A program made the translations under genes and the position numbers. A DNA stretch of 64,000 nucleotides from Candidatus Eiseniibacteriota bacterium (GTDB lineage Bacteria; Eisenbacteria; RBG-16-71-46): positions 52,037-116,036 of the forward strand of contig JADJLL010000015.1 in the NCBI GenBank assembly GCA_016710095.1, in the 5' to 3' direction. Each line of letters starts with the position of its first letter. The first letter of the stretch is position 1. The notes under the pieces are model-generated. The model had not been told where the DNA came from and made no database searches. It saw only the letters and a program-made list of their open reading frames with translations. Of the stretch, positions 36,583-46,653 are shown in pieces.

Positions 36583-37880
36583 GCGAGCGGTTCCTCGGCG
36601 CGGGCGAAGATCGCATCCACGCTGCGCAGGTAGTACGACAGGTCGAAACACTCGGCGAGTTTCGCGGCGTCGAGCCGCGCGCTCACCTCGGGGTCGGCCG
36701 CGAGCGCGTCGCGGAACGGCGTGCCGCCGTCCGAGGCGGCGAGCGCGTGGCGCTGCACGATGCGGTACGCCTCGTCGCGCGCGAGCCCGGAACCGGTGAG
36801 CGCGAGCAGCACGCGCTGCGAGTGCACGAGCCCGCCGCCCGACTCGAGGTTCGCGAGCATGCGCGCTTCGTTCACGCGCAGTCCCTCGAGCACGTAGCAG
36901 AGCTCGTGCGTCATGTAGTGCGCGGCGAGGAACGCGTCGGCGAGCGCGACGCGCTCGACGGACGAATGGCTGATGTCGCGCTCGTGCCAGAGCGCCTGGT
37001 TCTCGAGGCCCGCCTGCGCGTAACCCCGCAGCAGCCGCGCCATGCCGCACACGCGCTCGCAACGGATCGGGTTGCGCTTGTGCGGCATGGCCGACGAGCC
37101 CTTCTGCTTCTCGGTGAACGGTTCCTCGGCCTCGCGCACCTCGGTGCGCATCAGGTGGCGGACCTCCTGCGCCATCTTGTCCATGGTGCCGCCCAGCACC
37201 GCGATCGCGCACAGCAGCGCCGCGTGGCGGTCGCGCTGCACGATCTGGTTCGCGACGGGCTCGGGTTCGAGACCGAGCGACCGCAGCGCCGACTCCTCGA
37301 CGTCCGCATCCAGATGCACCAGCGTCCCCACCGCGCCGCTGAACTTGCCCACCGCGCAACCGGCGAGCGCCATCTGCAAGCGGTCGAGCGAGCGGCCGAG
37401 TTCCTCGGACCAGATCAGGGTCTTGAGGCCGAACGTGATCGGCTCCGCGTGCACGCCGTGGCTGCGCCCGACCATCGGCGTGCGCTTGTGGCGCTGCGCG
37501 AGCGCCCACGCCGCGCGGCGCAGGCGGTGGACTTCCGTCGCGAGCACGCGGCCCGCCTGCTGCATCTGCAGCGCGAGCGCGGTGTCCACGAGGTCGCTGG
37601 AGGTGAGCCCCGCGTGCAGGTGGCGCGCGTCGTCACCCGCGGTCTCCGCGATCATCGAGAGGAACGCGATGACGTCGTGGTGCACCTCGGCTTCGATCTC
37701 GAGCATGCGCGCCGGGTTCACGCGCGCGCGCGAGCGGATGCGCTCCGCCGTTCCGGCCGGGACGTCGCCGCCCTTCTCACGCGCCTCGGTCGCCGCGAGT
37801 TCGACGTCGAGCCACGTCGCGAGGCGGTGCGCGTCGCTCCACACGGCGGCCATCTCGGGCCGGCAATAGCGATCGATCAT
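36579..37880 (-). CDS. purB: Adenylosuccinate lyase
   Basis: 433 aa fumarase/aspartase superfamily enzyme acting twice in purine synthesis. Motifs: TSSDLVDTALALQ (conserved region 1), GRSHGVHAEPITFG (catalytic His region) and the family signature GSSAMPHKRNPIRCE with the catalytic serine loop. Length and order fit the B. subtilis-type PurB. It follows htrA by 1 nt and overlaps purL (ATGA), in the middle of the asd-purF operon. Confidence 0.95.
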   Translation of the reverse strand: MIDRYCRPEMAAVWSDAHRLATWLDVELAATEAREKGGDVPAGTAERIRSRARVNPARMLEIEAEVHHDVIAFLSMIAETAGDDARHLHAGLTSSDLVDTALALQMQQAGRVLATEVHRLRRAAWALAQRHKRTPMVGRSHGVHAEPITFGLKTLIWSEELGRSLDRLQMALAGCAVGKFSGAVGTLVHLDADVEESALRSLGLEPEPVANQIVQRDRHAALLCAIAVLGGTMDKMAQEVRHLMRTEVREAEEPFTEKQKGSSAMPHKRNPIRCERVCGMARLLRGYAQAGLENQALWHERDISHSSVERVALADAFLAAHYMTHELCYVLEGLRVNEARMLANLESGGGLVHSQRVLLALTGSGLARDEAYRIVQRHALAASDGGTPFRDALAADPEVSARLDAAKLAECFDLSYYLRSVDAIFARAEEPLA

Positions 37881-37881
37881 G

Positions 37882-39027
37882 TCAGCGGGGTTCCTCTTCG
37901 AGCACGATGCGGAACTTGAGTCGCTTGCCGTCGCGCTCGACCTCGAGCGCGAGCACGTCGCCGACCTGGGCGCCGTAGATGCCGCTCTGCGCGTCGTCCA
38001 CGTCGTCGGTGATCCGGCCGTTCACGGTGCGGATGCGGTCGCCCACCTGCACGCCCGCGCGAGCCGCGGGACCGCGCGAATCCACGCGCGAGACCACGAG
38101 GCCGCCGCTGTCGGTCCAGCCGAGGCGGCGCGCCATCATCTCCGTCACCTGCTGCACCTGCATGCCCGGCCATGCCGAGCGCACGCGGCCGTACTGGCGG
38201 ATCTCGTCGAGGATCTTCTTCGCCATGTTGATCGGGATCGCGAAGCCCAGCCCGATCGAGCCGCCGCCCTGCGTGAGGATGAACGTGTTGATGCCGATGA
38301 GCTCGCCCGCGCCGTTCACGAGCGCGCCGCCGCTGTTGCCCGGATTGATGGCCGCATCGGTCTGGATCATGTTCTTGTAGATGCCGTCCGCGGTGGCCTC
38401 GCCCTTGATGTCGCGCTTGGTCGCGCTGATCACGCCCGCCGTCACCGTGGGCTCCGAGCCGTCGAGCAGGAAGCCGAACGGATTGCCGATCGCGATCGCC
38501 CACTCGCCCACGAGCAGCGCGTCCGAGTCGCCCATCTTCGCCACGGGCAGCCGGTCGCCCTCGATGCGCAGCACCGCGAGGTCGTAGACCTCGGAGTCGC
38601 CGAGCAGCTTGCCCGGGAACTGCCGGCCGTCGGGCAGGTTCACCTTGATCTCGTCGGCGCCGCGCACGACGTGCGAGTTCGTGAGCACGAGCCCGCTCGC
38701 GTCCACGATCACGCCCGAGCCGAGCCCCGGGACCTTCTGGCGATACTCGTTGCGCGGGAAGAACCGGTCGAAGAACTCGTCGTGCATCGCGCCGCCGAAC
38801 GGATCGCTGCGCACCACGCGCGTCGTCACCACGCTCACCGAAACGACGGCCGGGCTCACGCGCTCGGCCGCGACCACGATCGCCGTGCGCCGCGAAGCGT
38901 CGATCGCGACGGGCTTCGCCCGCCGCGCCGCCCCGTCCTGCCGCGCGTTGCCGCTCACGGCCGCCATGACCACGGCGCCGAGCAGCAGTCCGCCCGCGAA
39001 CACTCCCATCACCGCCATGCGTTTCAT
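37882..39027 (-). CDS. HtrA/Deg-family periplasmic serine protease with one PDZ domain
   Basis: 381 aa. An N-terminal signal anchor (about 5-25) is followed by a trypsin-like domain with the catalytic triad in LTNSHVVRG (His), YDLAVLRI (Asp) and NPGNSGGALVN (Ser), and a single C-terminal PDZ domain (about 290-380, PAARAGVQVGDRIRTVNGR). Single-PDZ and signal-anchored, it is closer to DegS/HhoA types than to DegP. Alternatively a housekeeping periplasmic quality-control protease. ATG at 39025-39027. Its place between truA and purB looks like simple operon clustering. Confidence 0.9.
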   Translation of the reverse strand: MKRMAVMGVFAGGLLLGAVVMAAVSGNARQDGAARRAKPVAIDASRRTAIVVAAERVSPAVVSVSVVTTRVVRSDPFGGAMHDEFFDRFFPRNEYRQKVPGLGSGVIVDASGLVLTNSHVVRGADEIKVNLPDGRQFPGKLLGDSEVYDLAVLRIEGDRLPVAKMGDSDALLVGEWAIAIGNPFGFLLDGSEPTVTAGVISATKRDIKGEATADGIYKNMIQTDAAINPGNSGGALVNGAGELIGINTFILTQGGGSIGLGFAIPINMAKKILDEIRQYGRVRSAWPGMQVQQVTEMMARRLGWTDSGGLVVSRVDSRGPAARAGVQVGDRIRTVNGRITDDVDDAQSGIYGAQVGDVLALEVERDGKRLKFRIVLEEEPR

Positions 39028-39029
39028 GT

Positions 39030-39808
39030 TCACGACTCCTCCCCTTCGTACGACACGCCCTCGAGACTCAAGCCCCGGGGCGACACCGTCGGCCCCGCGT
39101 CGCTCCGGCGGCGCGACGCGAGGATCTCGGCCATGCGGCCCGCGGGATCGGCGTCGTTGCTCACCCAGAGCGCGGTGCCCACGAGATTGCGCACCATGTG
39201 ATAGAGAAAATGGTCGGCCTGCACGTCGAACAGCCAGCCGCGCTCCCAGCGCCGCCACACCGCGTGATCGATCCGGCAGATGGGCGACACCGGCGAGCTG
39301 CCCTTCGCGCCGATGCTCGTGCAGTCGTGCACGCCCGCGAGCGCCGTGGCGGAACGCTCGAGCCCGTCGCCGGAATAGCGCCGCGCGGGAAACCACGCGA
39401 AGCGCCCGAACATCGGATCGTGCTGATCGAGCATGCGGTACTCGTAGCGGCGCGCCCGCGCGCTGTGACGCGCGTGGAAGCCCGGCGCGGCCTCGACCGA
39501 TCGCACGACGCGCACGTCGCGCGGCAGGCGCTTCTGCGCCATCGGACCGATCGCGTGTCCCGGATACACGGTGCGCGCGCGGAACGACGCGACCTGGCCG
39601 CGCGCGTGCACGCCGGCGTCGGTGCGTCCCGCGCCGTTCACCGTCACCGGGCCGCCGCCGTGTTCGAGCGGCGCGGCGTCGTCTCCGAGCACTTCGTTCA
39701 ATGCGCGCTCCAGTTCGCCCTGCACCGTCCGGAGTTCGGGTTGCCGCTGCCAGCCGTGGAAGTCCGTTCCGTCGTACGCCACCGTGAGGCGGAACGTGCG
39801 CGCATCGC

Positions 39809-39812
<4 letters not shown>
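39030..39812 (-). CDS. truA: tRNA pseudouridine(38-40) synthase
   Basis: 260 aa. Converts uridines 38-40 of the tRNA anticodon arm to pseudouridine. Motifs: VAYDGTDFHGWQRQP near the N-terminus, the catalytic aspartate in GAGRTDAGVHARGQVASF, RRYEYRML and the C-terminal FLYHMVRNLVGT. GTG at 39810-39812 overlaps the asd stop. Normal length for the family. Confidence 0.94.
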
Positions 39813-40825
<1,013 letters not shown>

Positions 40826-40937
40826 GTGAGTCTCCCGGTAGTCGGCGTCACGGCGCGGACGGGGCCAGGGACGGGCAACGGAGCCGGAATTCCCGGCGCT
40901 CCGCATGGCGGACAGCGTGAACACGAAGCGAGGCCGC

Positions 40938-40967
40938 AACATAGTCGCGCCCCGCGGCGGGTGTCAA
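40938..40967 (-). promoter_or_regulatory. Sigma-70-type promoter for the asd-pur operon
   Basis: Minus-strand TTGACA (40962-40967), 18-nt spacer, TATGTT (40938-40943), leader about 105 nt. No PurR-type box or purine riboswitch is visible, in keeping with a non-purine first gene. The divergent 40826-41087 gap also serves the carbonic anhydrase on the plus strand, for which I see no clear promoter. Confidence 0.68.
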
Positions 40968-41087
40968 CGCTCTCAAGCCGCGCCTCGCGCTGCCGAAACT
41001 GGAAAGCGCAGACGTGCGTCCGGCACTCCCCTCGAGCGGACGCGGGTCGCACCGACCCCGCCCCATTCCGGCTTCGAGGAGTCCGTC

Positions 41088-41921
41088 ATGAAGCGTCACC
41101 TCTTCGTCCTCGCCGCGCTCGCCCTGCTCCTCCCGGCGGCCGGCCTGAACGCCCAGAACTCGCCCGAGCAGCTGCACCGCGCGATCGAGACCAAGCAGCG
41201 CATCCAGCAACGCGTCTCGAGCCAGCTGGGCAGCCAGACCGAGCCCGAATCGGGCAGCGCCCACGGCGGCCATGCGGCGACGACCGCTCACGGGGCCACC
41301 GCCGCGCCGGGACACGCCGTCTCCGCCGGACATCCGGACGAAGAGAACGCGGACATCTGGGCGCGGCTGCTCTCGGGCAATCGCCGCTTCGTCTCCGGAC
41401 GCACGCGCATGCGCGGCGTCGTCGCACAGCGCGCGGCGCTCGTCGGCGGCCAGCATCCCGACGCGATCGTACTCGCCTGCGCGGACAGCCGCGTCGGTCC
41501 CGAACTGCTGTTCGACCAATCGCTCGGCGACCTGTTCGTCGTGCGCACGGCGGGCAACATCGTCGACCCGATCGTGCTCGGCTCCATGGAGTACGCCGTC
41601 GAGCACCTGCACGCGCGGCTCATCGTCGTGCTCGGCCACGGTTCGTGTGGCGCCGTGAAGGCGGCGTGCAGCAACGACGAGACGCCGTCGCAGAACCTCG
41701 TCGCGCTCGTGCAGGAGATTCGCCCCACGGTGCAGAAGCTCATGAGCTGCTTCGAAGGCGCCGAGCTCGTGGACCGCGGCGTGCGCGCGAACGCGCGTCA
41801 CTCCGCGCAGCAGATCGTCGCGAACAGCGTCATCCTGCGCGACGCCGTCGAGAAGGGGCACCTGAAGATCGTCACCGCGTACTACGACCTCTCGACCGGC
41901 GAGGTCAGGCAGATCGACTGA
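41088..41921 (+). CDS. Beta-class carbonic anhydrase with signal peptide and His-rich linker
   Basis: 277 aa zinc enzyme interconverting CO2 and bicarbonate. Residues 1-22 form a clear signal peptide (HLFVLAALALLLPAAGLNA), so it should be exported to the periplasm, unlike most beta carbonic anhydrases. A low-complexity stretch (about 52-82) holds five histidines. The catalytic domain has the zinc ligands Cys131 and His184/Cys187 with the Asp-Arg dyad in CADSRVGPE, then GNIVDP and GHGSCGAVKAA. The frame is open upstream, but ATG at 41088 with GAGGAG 8 nt ahead is the right start. Its 3' end overlaps that of lnt on the other strand by 17 nt. Confidence 0.92.
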   Translation: MKRHLFVLAALALLLPAAGLNAQNSPEQLHRAIETKQRIQQRVSSQLGSQTEPESGSAHGGHAATTAHGATAAPGHAVSAGHPDEENADIWARLLSGNRRFVSGRTRMRGVVAQRAALVGGQHPDAIVLACADSRVGPELLFDQSLGDLFVVRTAGNIVDPIVLGSMEYAVEHLHARLIVVLGHGSCGAVKAACSNDETPSQNLVALVQEIRPTVQKLMSCFEGAELVDRGVRANARHSAQQIVANSVILRDAVEKGHLKIVTAYYDLSTGEVRQID

Positions 41922-43449
41922 CGTTCCGCCGCCGCACGGCGATCGCGAGTCCCGCGATCGCCGTGCCGGCGACCGGCCAGTCCCCGGCGCGCGAGTACGG
42001 CGTCGCGCCTTCGCGCGCGGGCGGCACCTCATCGACCAGCACGGCCGGACGGAACGCGGGCGCGCTCGAGACCACCCTCCCGCTCGCGTCGATCACTTCC
42101 GTGATCCCCGTGTTCGCGCACCGCAGCAGCGGCACGCCGTTCTCGACCGCGCGGAACGGCGCCATCGCCGCGTGCTGGAACACCGCGGCGCTCTCGCCGA
42201 ACCACTCGTCGTTCGTCACGATCACGAGGCAGCGCGAACCCGCATGCACGTCGGCGCGCGCGAGCTCGGGAAAGATGGACTCGAAGCAGATGAGGCTCGA
42301 GAACTTCCCGATCGCGCCGTCGAACACGACGGGCCCCTTGCCCTGCGCCCATTCCGCCTGGCCGAAGTCCACCTTGCCGAGCGCGGGCACCAGCCACTGG
42401 AACGGCATGCGCTCGCCGAACGGCACGAGATGGCGCTTCGCGTACATGGGCGAAAGGTGTCCGTCGGGATTCCAGATGCCGGCAGCGTTCCACGGCTGCG
42501 GCTCGCCGTTCTCGTCGTAGCTGTAGTCGGCGTAGCCGCTGAACACCGCGGCGCCGTTGCGTGCACTCCAGCGCGCGACCTCGATCGACTGGTCGAGCTG
42601 CTTGCGCAGGTACGAGCCCGTCGCGGTCTCCGGCCACACGACCATCACGGGAGGCGCGCCGCCCTGCGCGCGCGCCACGACGAGCGCGCTGTCGGAGAGC
42701 GCGAGGAAGCGCGCGAGGATTTCCTTCTGGTGCTTGCCCGACCACTTCTCCTCGCCGGGAATGAAACCCTGGATCAGCGCCACGCGCGGACGCGTGCCGT
42801 TCGGCGCGTAGGCGCCGCCGCGCGCGAACGCGCCCGCGCCGAGCCCCGCCGCGAGCACGACGGCGAGCGCGAGGGCGGCGGGCACGGTGCGCCGGCGCCA
42901 GAGCGCCGTGGCGAGCGCGTTGAGCGACAGCACCCAGACCGTGACGCCGAACACGCCGCCGAGGGCCGCGAGCCCCAGCGAGGGCAGCGCGTGCTGCGTG
43001 TAGCCGGGCTGGAACCACGGGAAGCCGATGTCGCCCGAGCCGCGCACCCACTCGAGCAGCACGAGCGTGACGCCGAACGTCCAGCGCGCGCCGACGCCGC
43101 TGCGGCGCGACAGCCACGCGGCGCCCGTCGCGGCGAGTCCCCAGAAGATCCCGAGGTAGGCCGCCGCGAGCACCCAGCCCACGTACTTGAGCGCGGGGAT
43201 GGTCATCGCGACGTCGGAGAGCAGCGCGATCCAGTGCGTGCCGGCGAGGAAGAACGCGAAGCCGCCCACGTATCCGAGGCGGAAGCACTCGCGCAGCGGC
43301 ACGCCGTCCTCGATGCGGCGTTCGAGCGCCACGAGCAGCGGCACGAACGCGACCCACGCGAGCGGCCCCGCCGCCCACGGAAGAAACGCCGCGCCGAGCG
43401 CGAGGCCCGACGCGGCGGAAAGTGCGAGATCGGATCGGGAAAGCCTCAC
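41905..43449 (-). CDS. lnt: Apolipoprotein N-acyltransferase
   Basis: 514 aa inner-membrane enzyme that adds the third acyl chain to lipoproteins. Eight or so hydrophobic helices (about 1-200) precede the periplasmic nitrilase-like domain with the catalytic triad Glu in VWPETATGSY, Lys in YAKRHLVPFGERMPF and Cys in LICFESIFPELAR, then VIVTNDEWFGESAA and a last helix. GTG at 43447-43449 overlaps the upstream oxidoreductase stop. It completes lipoprotein maturation upstream of the Lol genes found elsewhere in the window. Confidence 0.93.
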   Translation of the reverse strand: MRLSRSDLALSAASGLALGAAFLPWAAGPLAWVAFVPLLVALERRIEDGVPLRECFRLGYVGGFAFFLAGTHWIALLSDVAMTIPALKYVGWVLAAAYLGIFWGLAATGAAWLSRRSGVGARWTFGVTLVLLEWVRGSGDIGFPWFQPGYTQHALPSLGLAALGGVFGVTVWVLSLNALATALWRRRTVPAALALAVVLAAGLGAGAFARGGAYAPNGTRPRVALIQGFIPGEEKWSGKHQKEILARFLALSDSALVVARAQGGAPPVMVVWPETATGSYLRKQLDQSIEVARWSARNGAAVFSGYADYSYDENGEPQPWNAAGIWNPDGHLSPMYAKRHLVPFGERMPFQWLVPALGKVDFGQAEWAQGKGPVVFDGAIGKFSSLICFESIFPELARADVHAGSRCLVIVTNDEWFGESAAVFQHAAMAPFRAVENGVPLLRCANTGITEVIDASGRVVSSAPAFRPAVLVDEVPPAREGATPYSRAGDWPVAGTAIAGLAIAVRRRNVSRSA

Positions 43450-44459
43450 CCGACCTTGACCTCCTTGCCCAGCTCGGCGCTCTTGTACACGGCGTCCATG
43501 AGCTGCATCACCGCGAGCACCTCGTCGGCGCTGCCCATGGGCTTCTTGCCCGTGCGCAGGGTCTCGGCGAAGTGTTCGACCTGGGCTTCCATGGACTGCT
43601 TGTACTGGTTCTTCGGGGTCTCGAGCGCCGGCGTCACGTTGACCAGCGTGCCGTGCATGCCCTTGTGCACCCGGAACGGGTTGAGCAGGGCCGCGCCGCC
43701 GGAACCGAACAGGTTCAGGTAGGCGAAGTCCTTCTCCATGAGCAGGCCCCACGACAGTTCGAGCGTGAGCGTCGCGCCGGACTCGAGCCGGAAGAACGCG
43801 GTCGCGCTGTCCTCGACGTCACCCTTCTTCGTGCGATGCACGCTCGCGGTGACCGAGGTCACCTTGTGCGAGCCGAGCACCCAGAGCGAAAGGTCGAGCA
43901 TCTGGAAGCCGAGATCGAGCACGACGCCGCCGCCGGATTCGCGCTTCTGGCGGCGCCATTCGTCGGAGTCCCACTCGGTCTTCTGGCGCAGCCAGCCGGC
44001 CTTCGCGAGGAAGATGTCGCCGAGGTCGCCCTTGTCCACGAACTTGCGCAGCAGCTGCGCGTCGGGACGGAAGCGGTGCTGCACCGCGCACATGAGATGA
44101 CGGTCCGCTTTCTTCGCGGCCTTCACCATGGCGGCGGCTTCCTCGCTGCTGCGCGCGAGCGGGCGCTCGCAGAGCACGTGCTTGCCCGACTCCAGCGCCG
44201 CGATCGCCATCGGCGCGTGCAGGAAGTTCGGGGTGCAGATGTCCACCGCGTCGAGCGTGTCGTCGTCGAGCAGGTCCTCGGTGCGGGCGACGGCCCGCGG
44301 GATGCCGAACTTCTGCGCGACGCGCTGCGCCTTCTCCGGGTCGCGGTCGCACAGCGCGACCAGCTCGAGCCCTTCGATCTTCATGAGCGCGGGGATGTGG
44401 TTCACCTGCGCGGCCGCGCCGACGCCGATGAGTCCGACCTTCAGAGTCTTCTTGGGCAC
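43446..44459 (-). CDS. Gfo/Idh/MocA-family oxidoreductase
   Basis: 337 aa NAD(P)-dependent dehydrogenase of unknown substrate. N-terminal Rossmann VGLIGVGAAAQVNHIPAL, catalytic-type ERPLARSSEEAAAMV (Arg-Pro in place of the usual Lys-Pro after Glu), AVQHRFRPDAQLLRK and the C-terminal beta-sheet domain with GGGVVLDLGFQMLDLSLWVLG. The ERP variant lacks the usual lysine of the EKP motif, so redox activity is not certain. Intact, in contrast to the lpx-linked homologue. It overlaps lnt, but no clear functional link follows from that. Confidence 0.82.
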   Translation of the reverse strand: MPKKTLKVGLIGVGAAAQVNHIPALMKIEGLELVALCDRDPEKAQRVAQKFGIPRAVARTEDLLDDDTLDAVDICTPNFLHAPMAIAALESGKHVLCERPLARSSEEAAAMVKAAKKADRHLMCAVQHRFRPDAQLLRKFVDKGDLGDIFLAKAGWLRQKTEWDSDEWRRQKRESGGGVVLDLGFQMLDLSLWVLGSHKVTSVTASVHRTKKGDVEDSATAFFRLESGATLTLELSWGLLMEKDFAYLNLFGSGGAALLNPFRVHKGMHGTLVNVTPALETPKNQYKQSMEAQVEHFAETLRTGKKPMGSADEVLAVMQLMDAVYKSAELGKEVKVG

Positions 44460-44552
44460 GCGACCTCCCGTGTGATCTCTTGCGACGCCGCGATGAAGCG
44501 AGAGTGCGGCGTGCCGGATCCCATCGGGGACCCGGCTTCCGAATGCGGAGGC

Positions 44553-44581
44553 ACGCTAGACAGCGCCCTCGCCATCGTCAA
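44553..44581 (-). promoter_or_regulatory. Probable promoter for the oxidoreductase-lnt pair
   Basis: Minus-strand TTGACG (44576-44581), 17-nt spacer, TAGCGT (44553-44558), placed over the last codons and stop of the regulator gene and about 95 nt before the oxidoreductase start. No sigma-54 type -24/-12 (GG...GC) element is evident. Confidence 0.5.
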
Positions 44582-45605
44582 GCGAACTCGCGGCGCGCGA
44601 GAGCCCGTAGCGCTGCAGCTTCTTGATCAACCCCTGCCGGGACAGGCCCAGCGCGCGCGCCGCCTGCGTCTTGTTGCCGTGCGTGCGCCGCAGCATCTCG
44701 CGCAACCGCCGCTCCTCCAGCGCGCGCGTCTCCGCGTGCAGGCCGTCGTGTTCCGCGACGCTCTCCGCGAACGGCGTCTCCGGCCAGTGCGCCTCGCTCA
44801 CGAGATGCCGCGCCCCCGCGACGCGCACGGCGAAGTGACAGGCGTTCGCCAGCTCGCGCACGTTGCCGGGCCAGCGGTAGGTCAGCAGCCGTTCCGCGAG
44901 CCCGGGTTCGAGCGCCGGCGTCTGCGCGCGCTCGCGCGTCGCCGCCTGGGCCAGGAAATACCGCGCGAGCAGCAGCACGTCGCGCCCGCGCTCGCGCAAC
45001 GCGGGCAGCCGTAGCCGCACCGCGCCGAGCCGGAAGTAGAGATCGGAACGAAACGCGCCCGCCCCGACCACCTTGTCGAGCGCGCGGTGCGTGGCGGCGA
45101 CGACGCGCACGTCCACCCGGCGCACGCGCGTCTCGCCGACACGCCGCGCCTCGCCCTCCTGCAGCACGCGCAGGAGCTTCGTCTGCAGCAGCGCGCTCGC
45201 GTCCCCGATCTCGTCGAGGAACAGCGTCCCGCCCTCGGCCGCGTCGAACAGCCCCTCGCGATCGCCCGAGGCGCCCGTGAACGAGCCGCGCACGTGGCCG
45301 AACAGCTCGCTCTCGATGAGGGTGTCCGGCGTCGCGCCGCAGTTGTGCGCGACGAACGCCGCCCCGGACCGGCCGCTCGCGAGATGGATCGCGCGTGCGA
45401 CGAGCTCCTTGCCCGTCCCGGTCTCGCCGAGCAGCAGCACCGGCAGCCCGCTGCGCGCGACCTTCGGGATCTGCTCGATCAGCTCGCGCCACACCGACGA
45501 CTCGCCCACCAGCTCCATGGGCTCGAGCTTCGTGAAGCCTCCGGCGCCTCCGGTGCCCCTGCGCGTGCGCTCCCGTCCCCGCTCCGTCCGCCCTTCCACC
45601 GCCAC
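44556..45605 (-). CDS. NtrC-type AAA+ transcriptional activator without a sensor domain
   Basis: About 349 aa bacterial enhancer-binding protein. After a short basic N-terminus (about 1-30) comes the AAA+ sigma-54 interaction domain: Walker A GETGTGKE (60-67), the L1 loop GSFTGA (107-112; GAFTGA in most members), Walker B GGTLFLDEIGDA and the arginine-finger region FRSDLYFRL. A Fis-type helix-turn-helix closes the protein (NKTQAARALGLSRQGLIKKLQ). There is no receiver, GAF or PAS domain, so control would be by partner protein, abundance or none. GTG at 45603-45605 has GAGG 6 nt upstream; an ATG at 45683 in the purM 3' end is the alternative. Target genes are unknown. Confidence 0.85.
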   Translation of the reverse strand: MAVEGRTERGRERTRRGTGGAGGFTKLEPMELVGESSVWRELIEQIPKVARSGLPVLLLGETGTGKELVARAIHLASGRSGAAFVAHNCGATPDTLIESELFGHVRGSFTGASGDREGLFDAAEGGTLFLDEIGDASALLQTKLLRVLQEGEARRVGETRVRRVDVRVVAATHRALDKVVGAGAFRSDLYFRLGAVRLRLPALRERGRDVLLLARYFLAQAATRERAQTPALEPGLAERLLTYRWPGNVRELANACHFAVRVAGARHLVSEAHWPETPFAESVAEHDGLHAETRALEERRLREMLRRTHGNKTQAARALGLSRQGLIKKLQRYGLSRAASSLDDGEGAV

Positions 45606-45633
45606 CTCACGCCTCGGGGGCGTGTGCACATCG

Positions 45634-46653
45634 CTACTCGGGGGCCGTCCACTCCACGCCGCGGTCTCCCGCGACGACTTCACCGATCCGCCAGACGGTC
45701 TCGCCCGCCGCGACCAGCGCGGCCGACACGGCCGCTTCCTGGTCCGCCGCCACGACGACCACCATGCCGGCTCCCAGATTGAGCGCCGTGCGCGCGTCCT
45801 CGAGCGGCACGCCGCCCGCTTCGCGCAGCCAGCGGAACACCGCCGGCTCGGGCCACGTCATGCGCACCCGCGCGCGGCACCCCTCGGGCAGCACGCGCAC
45901 GAGGTTGCCCGAGATCCCGCCGCCGGTGACGTGCGCCATCGCGCGCACGAGGCCCGCGGTCGCGAGCGGCAGCAGCGCGCGGCCGTACCAGCGGTGCGGC
46001 TGCAGCAGCGCGTCGCCCACGGACTCGCCCGCTCCGCCCGGCAGCGCGTCGGTCAGCGCGAGCCCCGACGACGCGAGCACCTTGCGCGCGAGCGAATAGC
46101 CGTTCGTGTGCAGCCCGGAGCCTGCGAGCGCGAGCACCACGTCGCCCACGCGCACGCGCGAACCGTCGAGCAGCGCGCCTTCGTCCACCACGCCGAGCAT
46201 GCAGCCGGCGACGTCGATCACCTCGGGCAGGTACGTGTCCGGCATCTCCGCCGTCTCGCCGCCGAGCAGCGCGGCGCCGACCTCGCGGCACGCACGCGAG
46301 AGCCCGCGCACGACCGCGAGCACGGCCTCCGGGTTCAGGCGCGCCTGGGCGACGTAGTCGAGGAACGCGAGCGGACGCGCGCCGTGCACGAGCAGGTCGT
46401 TCGCGCCGTGGTACACGAGGTCGGCCGCGGCGTCGTCGAGCCGTCCGGCGCGCATCGCGAGATGCAGCTTCGTGCCGACGCCGTCCATCGTCGCGGCGAT
46501 CATCGGCGCCGCGCCGGGATAGCTCATGACGCCGGCGAAGCCGCCCACGAGCGGACGCACGCCATCGCCCCAGGTGCTGCGGATCTCGGCGATGACTTCG
46601 TCCTTGATGGCGTCCGACCGCGAGATGTCCACACCGGCGTCGGAGTAGCGCAT
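45634..46653 (-). CDS. purM: Phosphoribosylformylglycinamidine cyclo-ligase
   Basis: 339 aa AIR synthetase, the fifth purine step. Motifs: SDAGVDISRSDAIKDEV at the N-terminus, DGVGTKLHLAM, ARPLAFLDYVA, LGGETAEMPDTY and the C-terminal AHVTGGGISGNLVRVLP. The ATG at 46651-46653 overlaps the HD-GYP stop (TGATG), so the two are translationally coupled although functionally unrelated. It is separated from the other pur genes by about 9 kb. Confidence 0.95.
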   Translation of the reverse strand: MRYSDAGVDISRSDAIKDEVIAEIRSTWGDGVRPLVGGFAGVMSYPGAAPMIAATMDGVGTKLHLAMRAGRLDDAAADLVYHGANDLLVHGARPLAFLDYVAQARLNPEAVLAVVRGLSRACREVGAALLGGETAEMPDTYLPEVIDVAGCMLGVVDEGALLDGSRVRVGDVVLALAGSGLHTNGYSLARKVLASSGLALTDALPGGAGESVGDALLQPHRWYGRALLPLATAGLVRAMAHVTGGGISGNLVRVLPEGCRARVRMTWPEPAVFRWLREAGGVPLEDARTALNLGAGMVVVVAADQEAAVSAALVAAGETVWRIGEVVAGDRGVEWTAPE

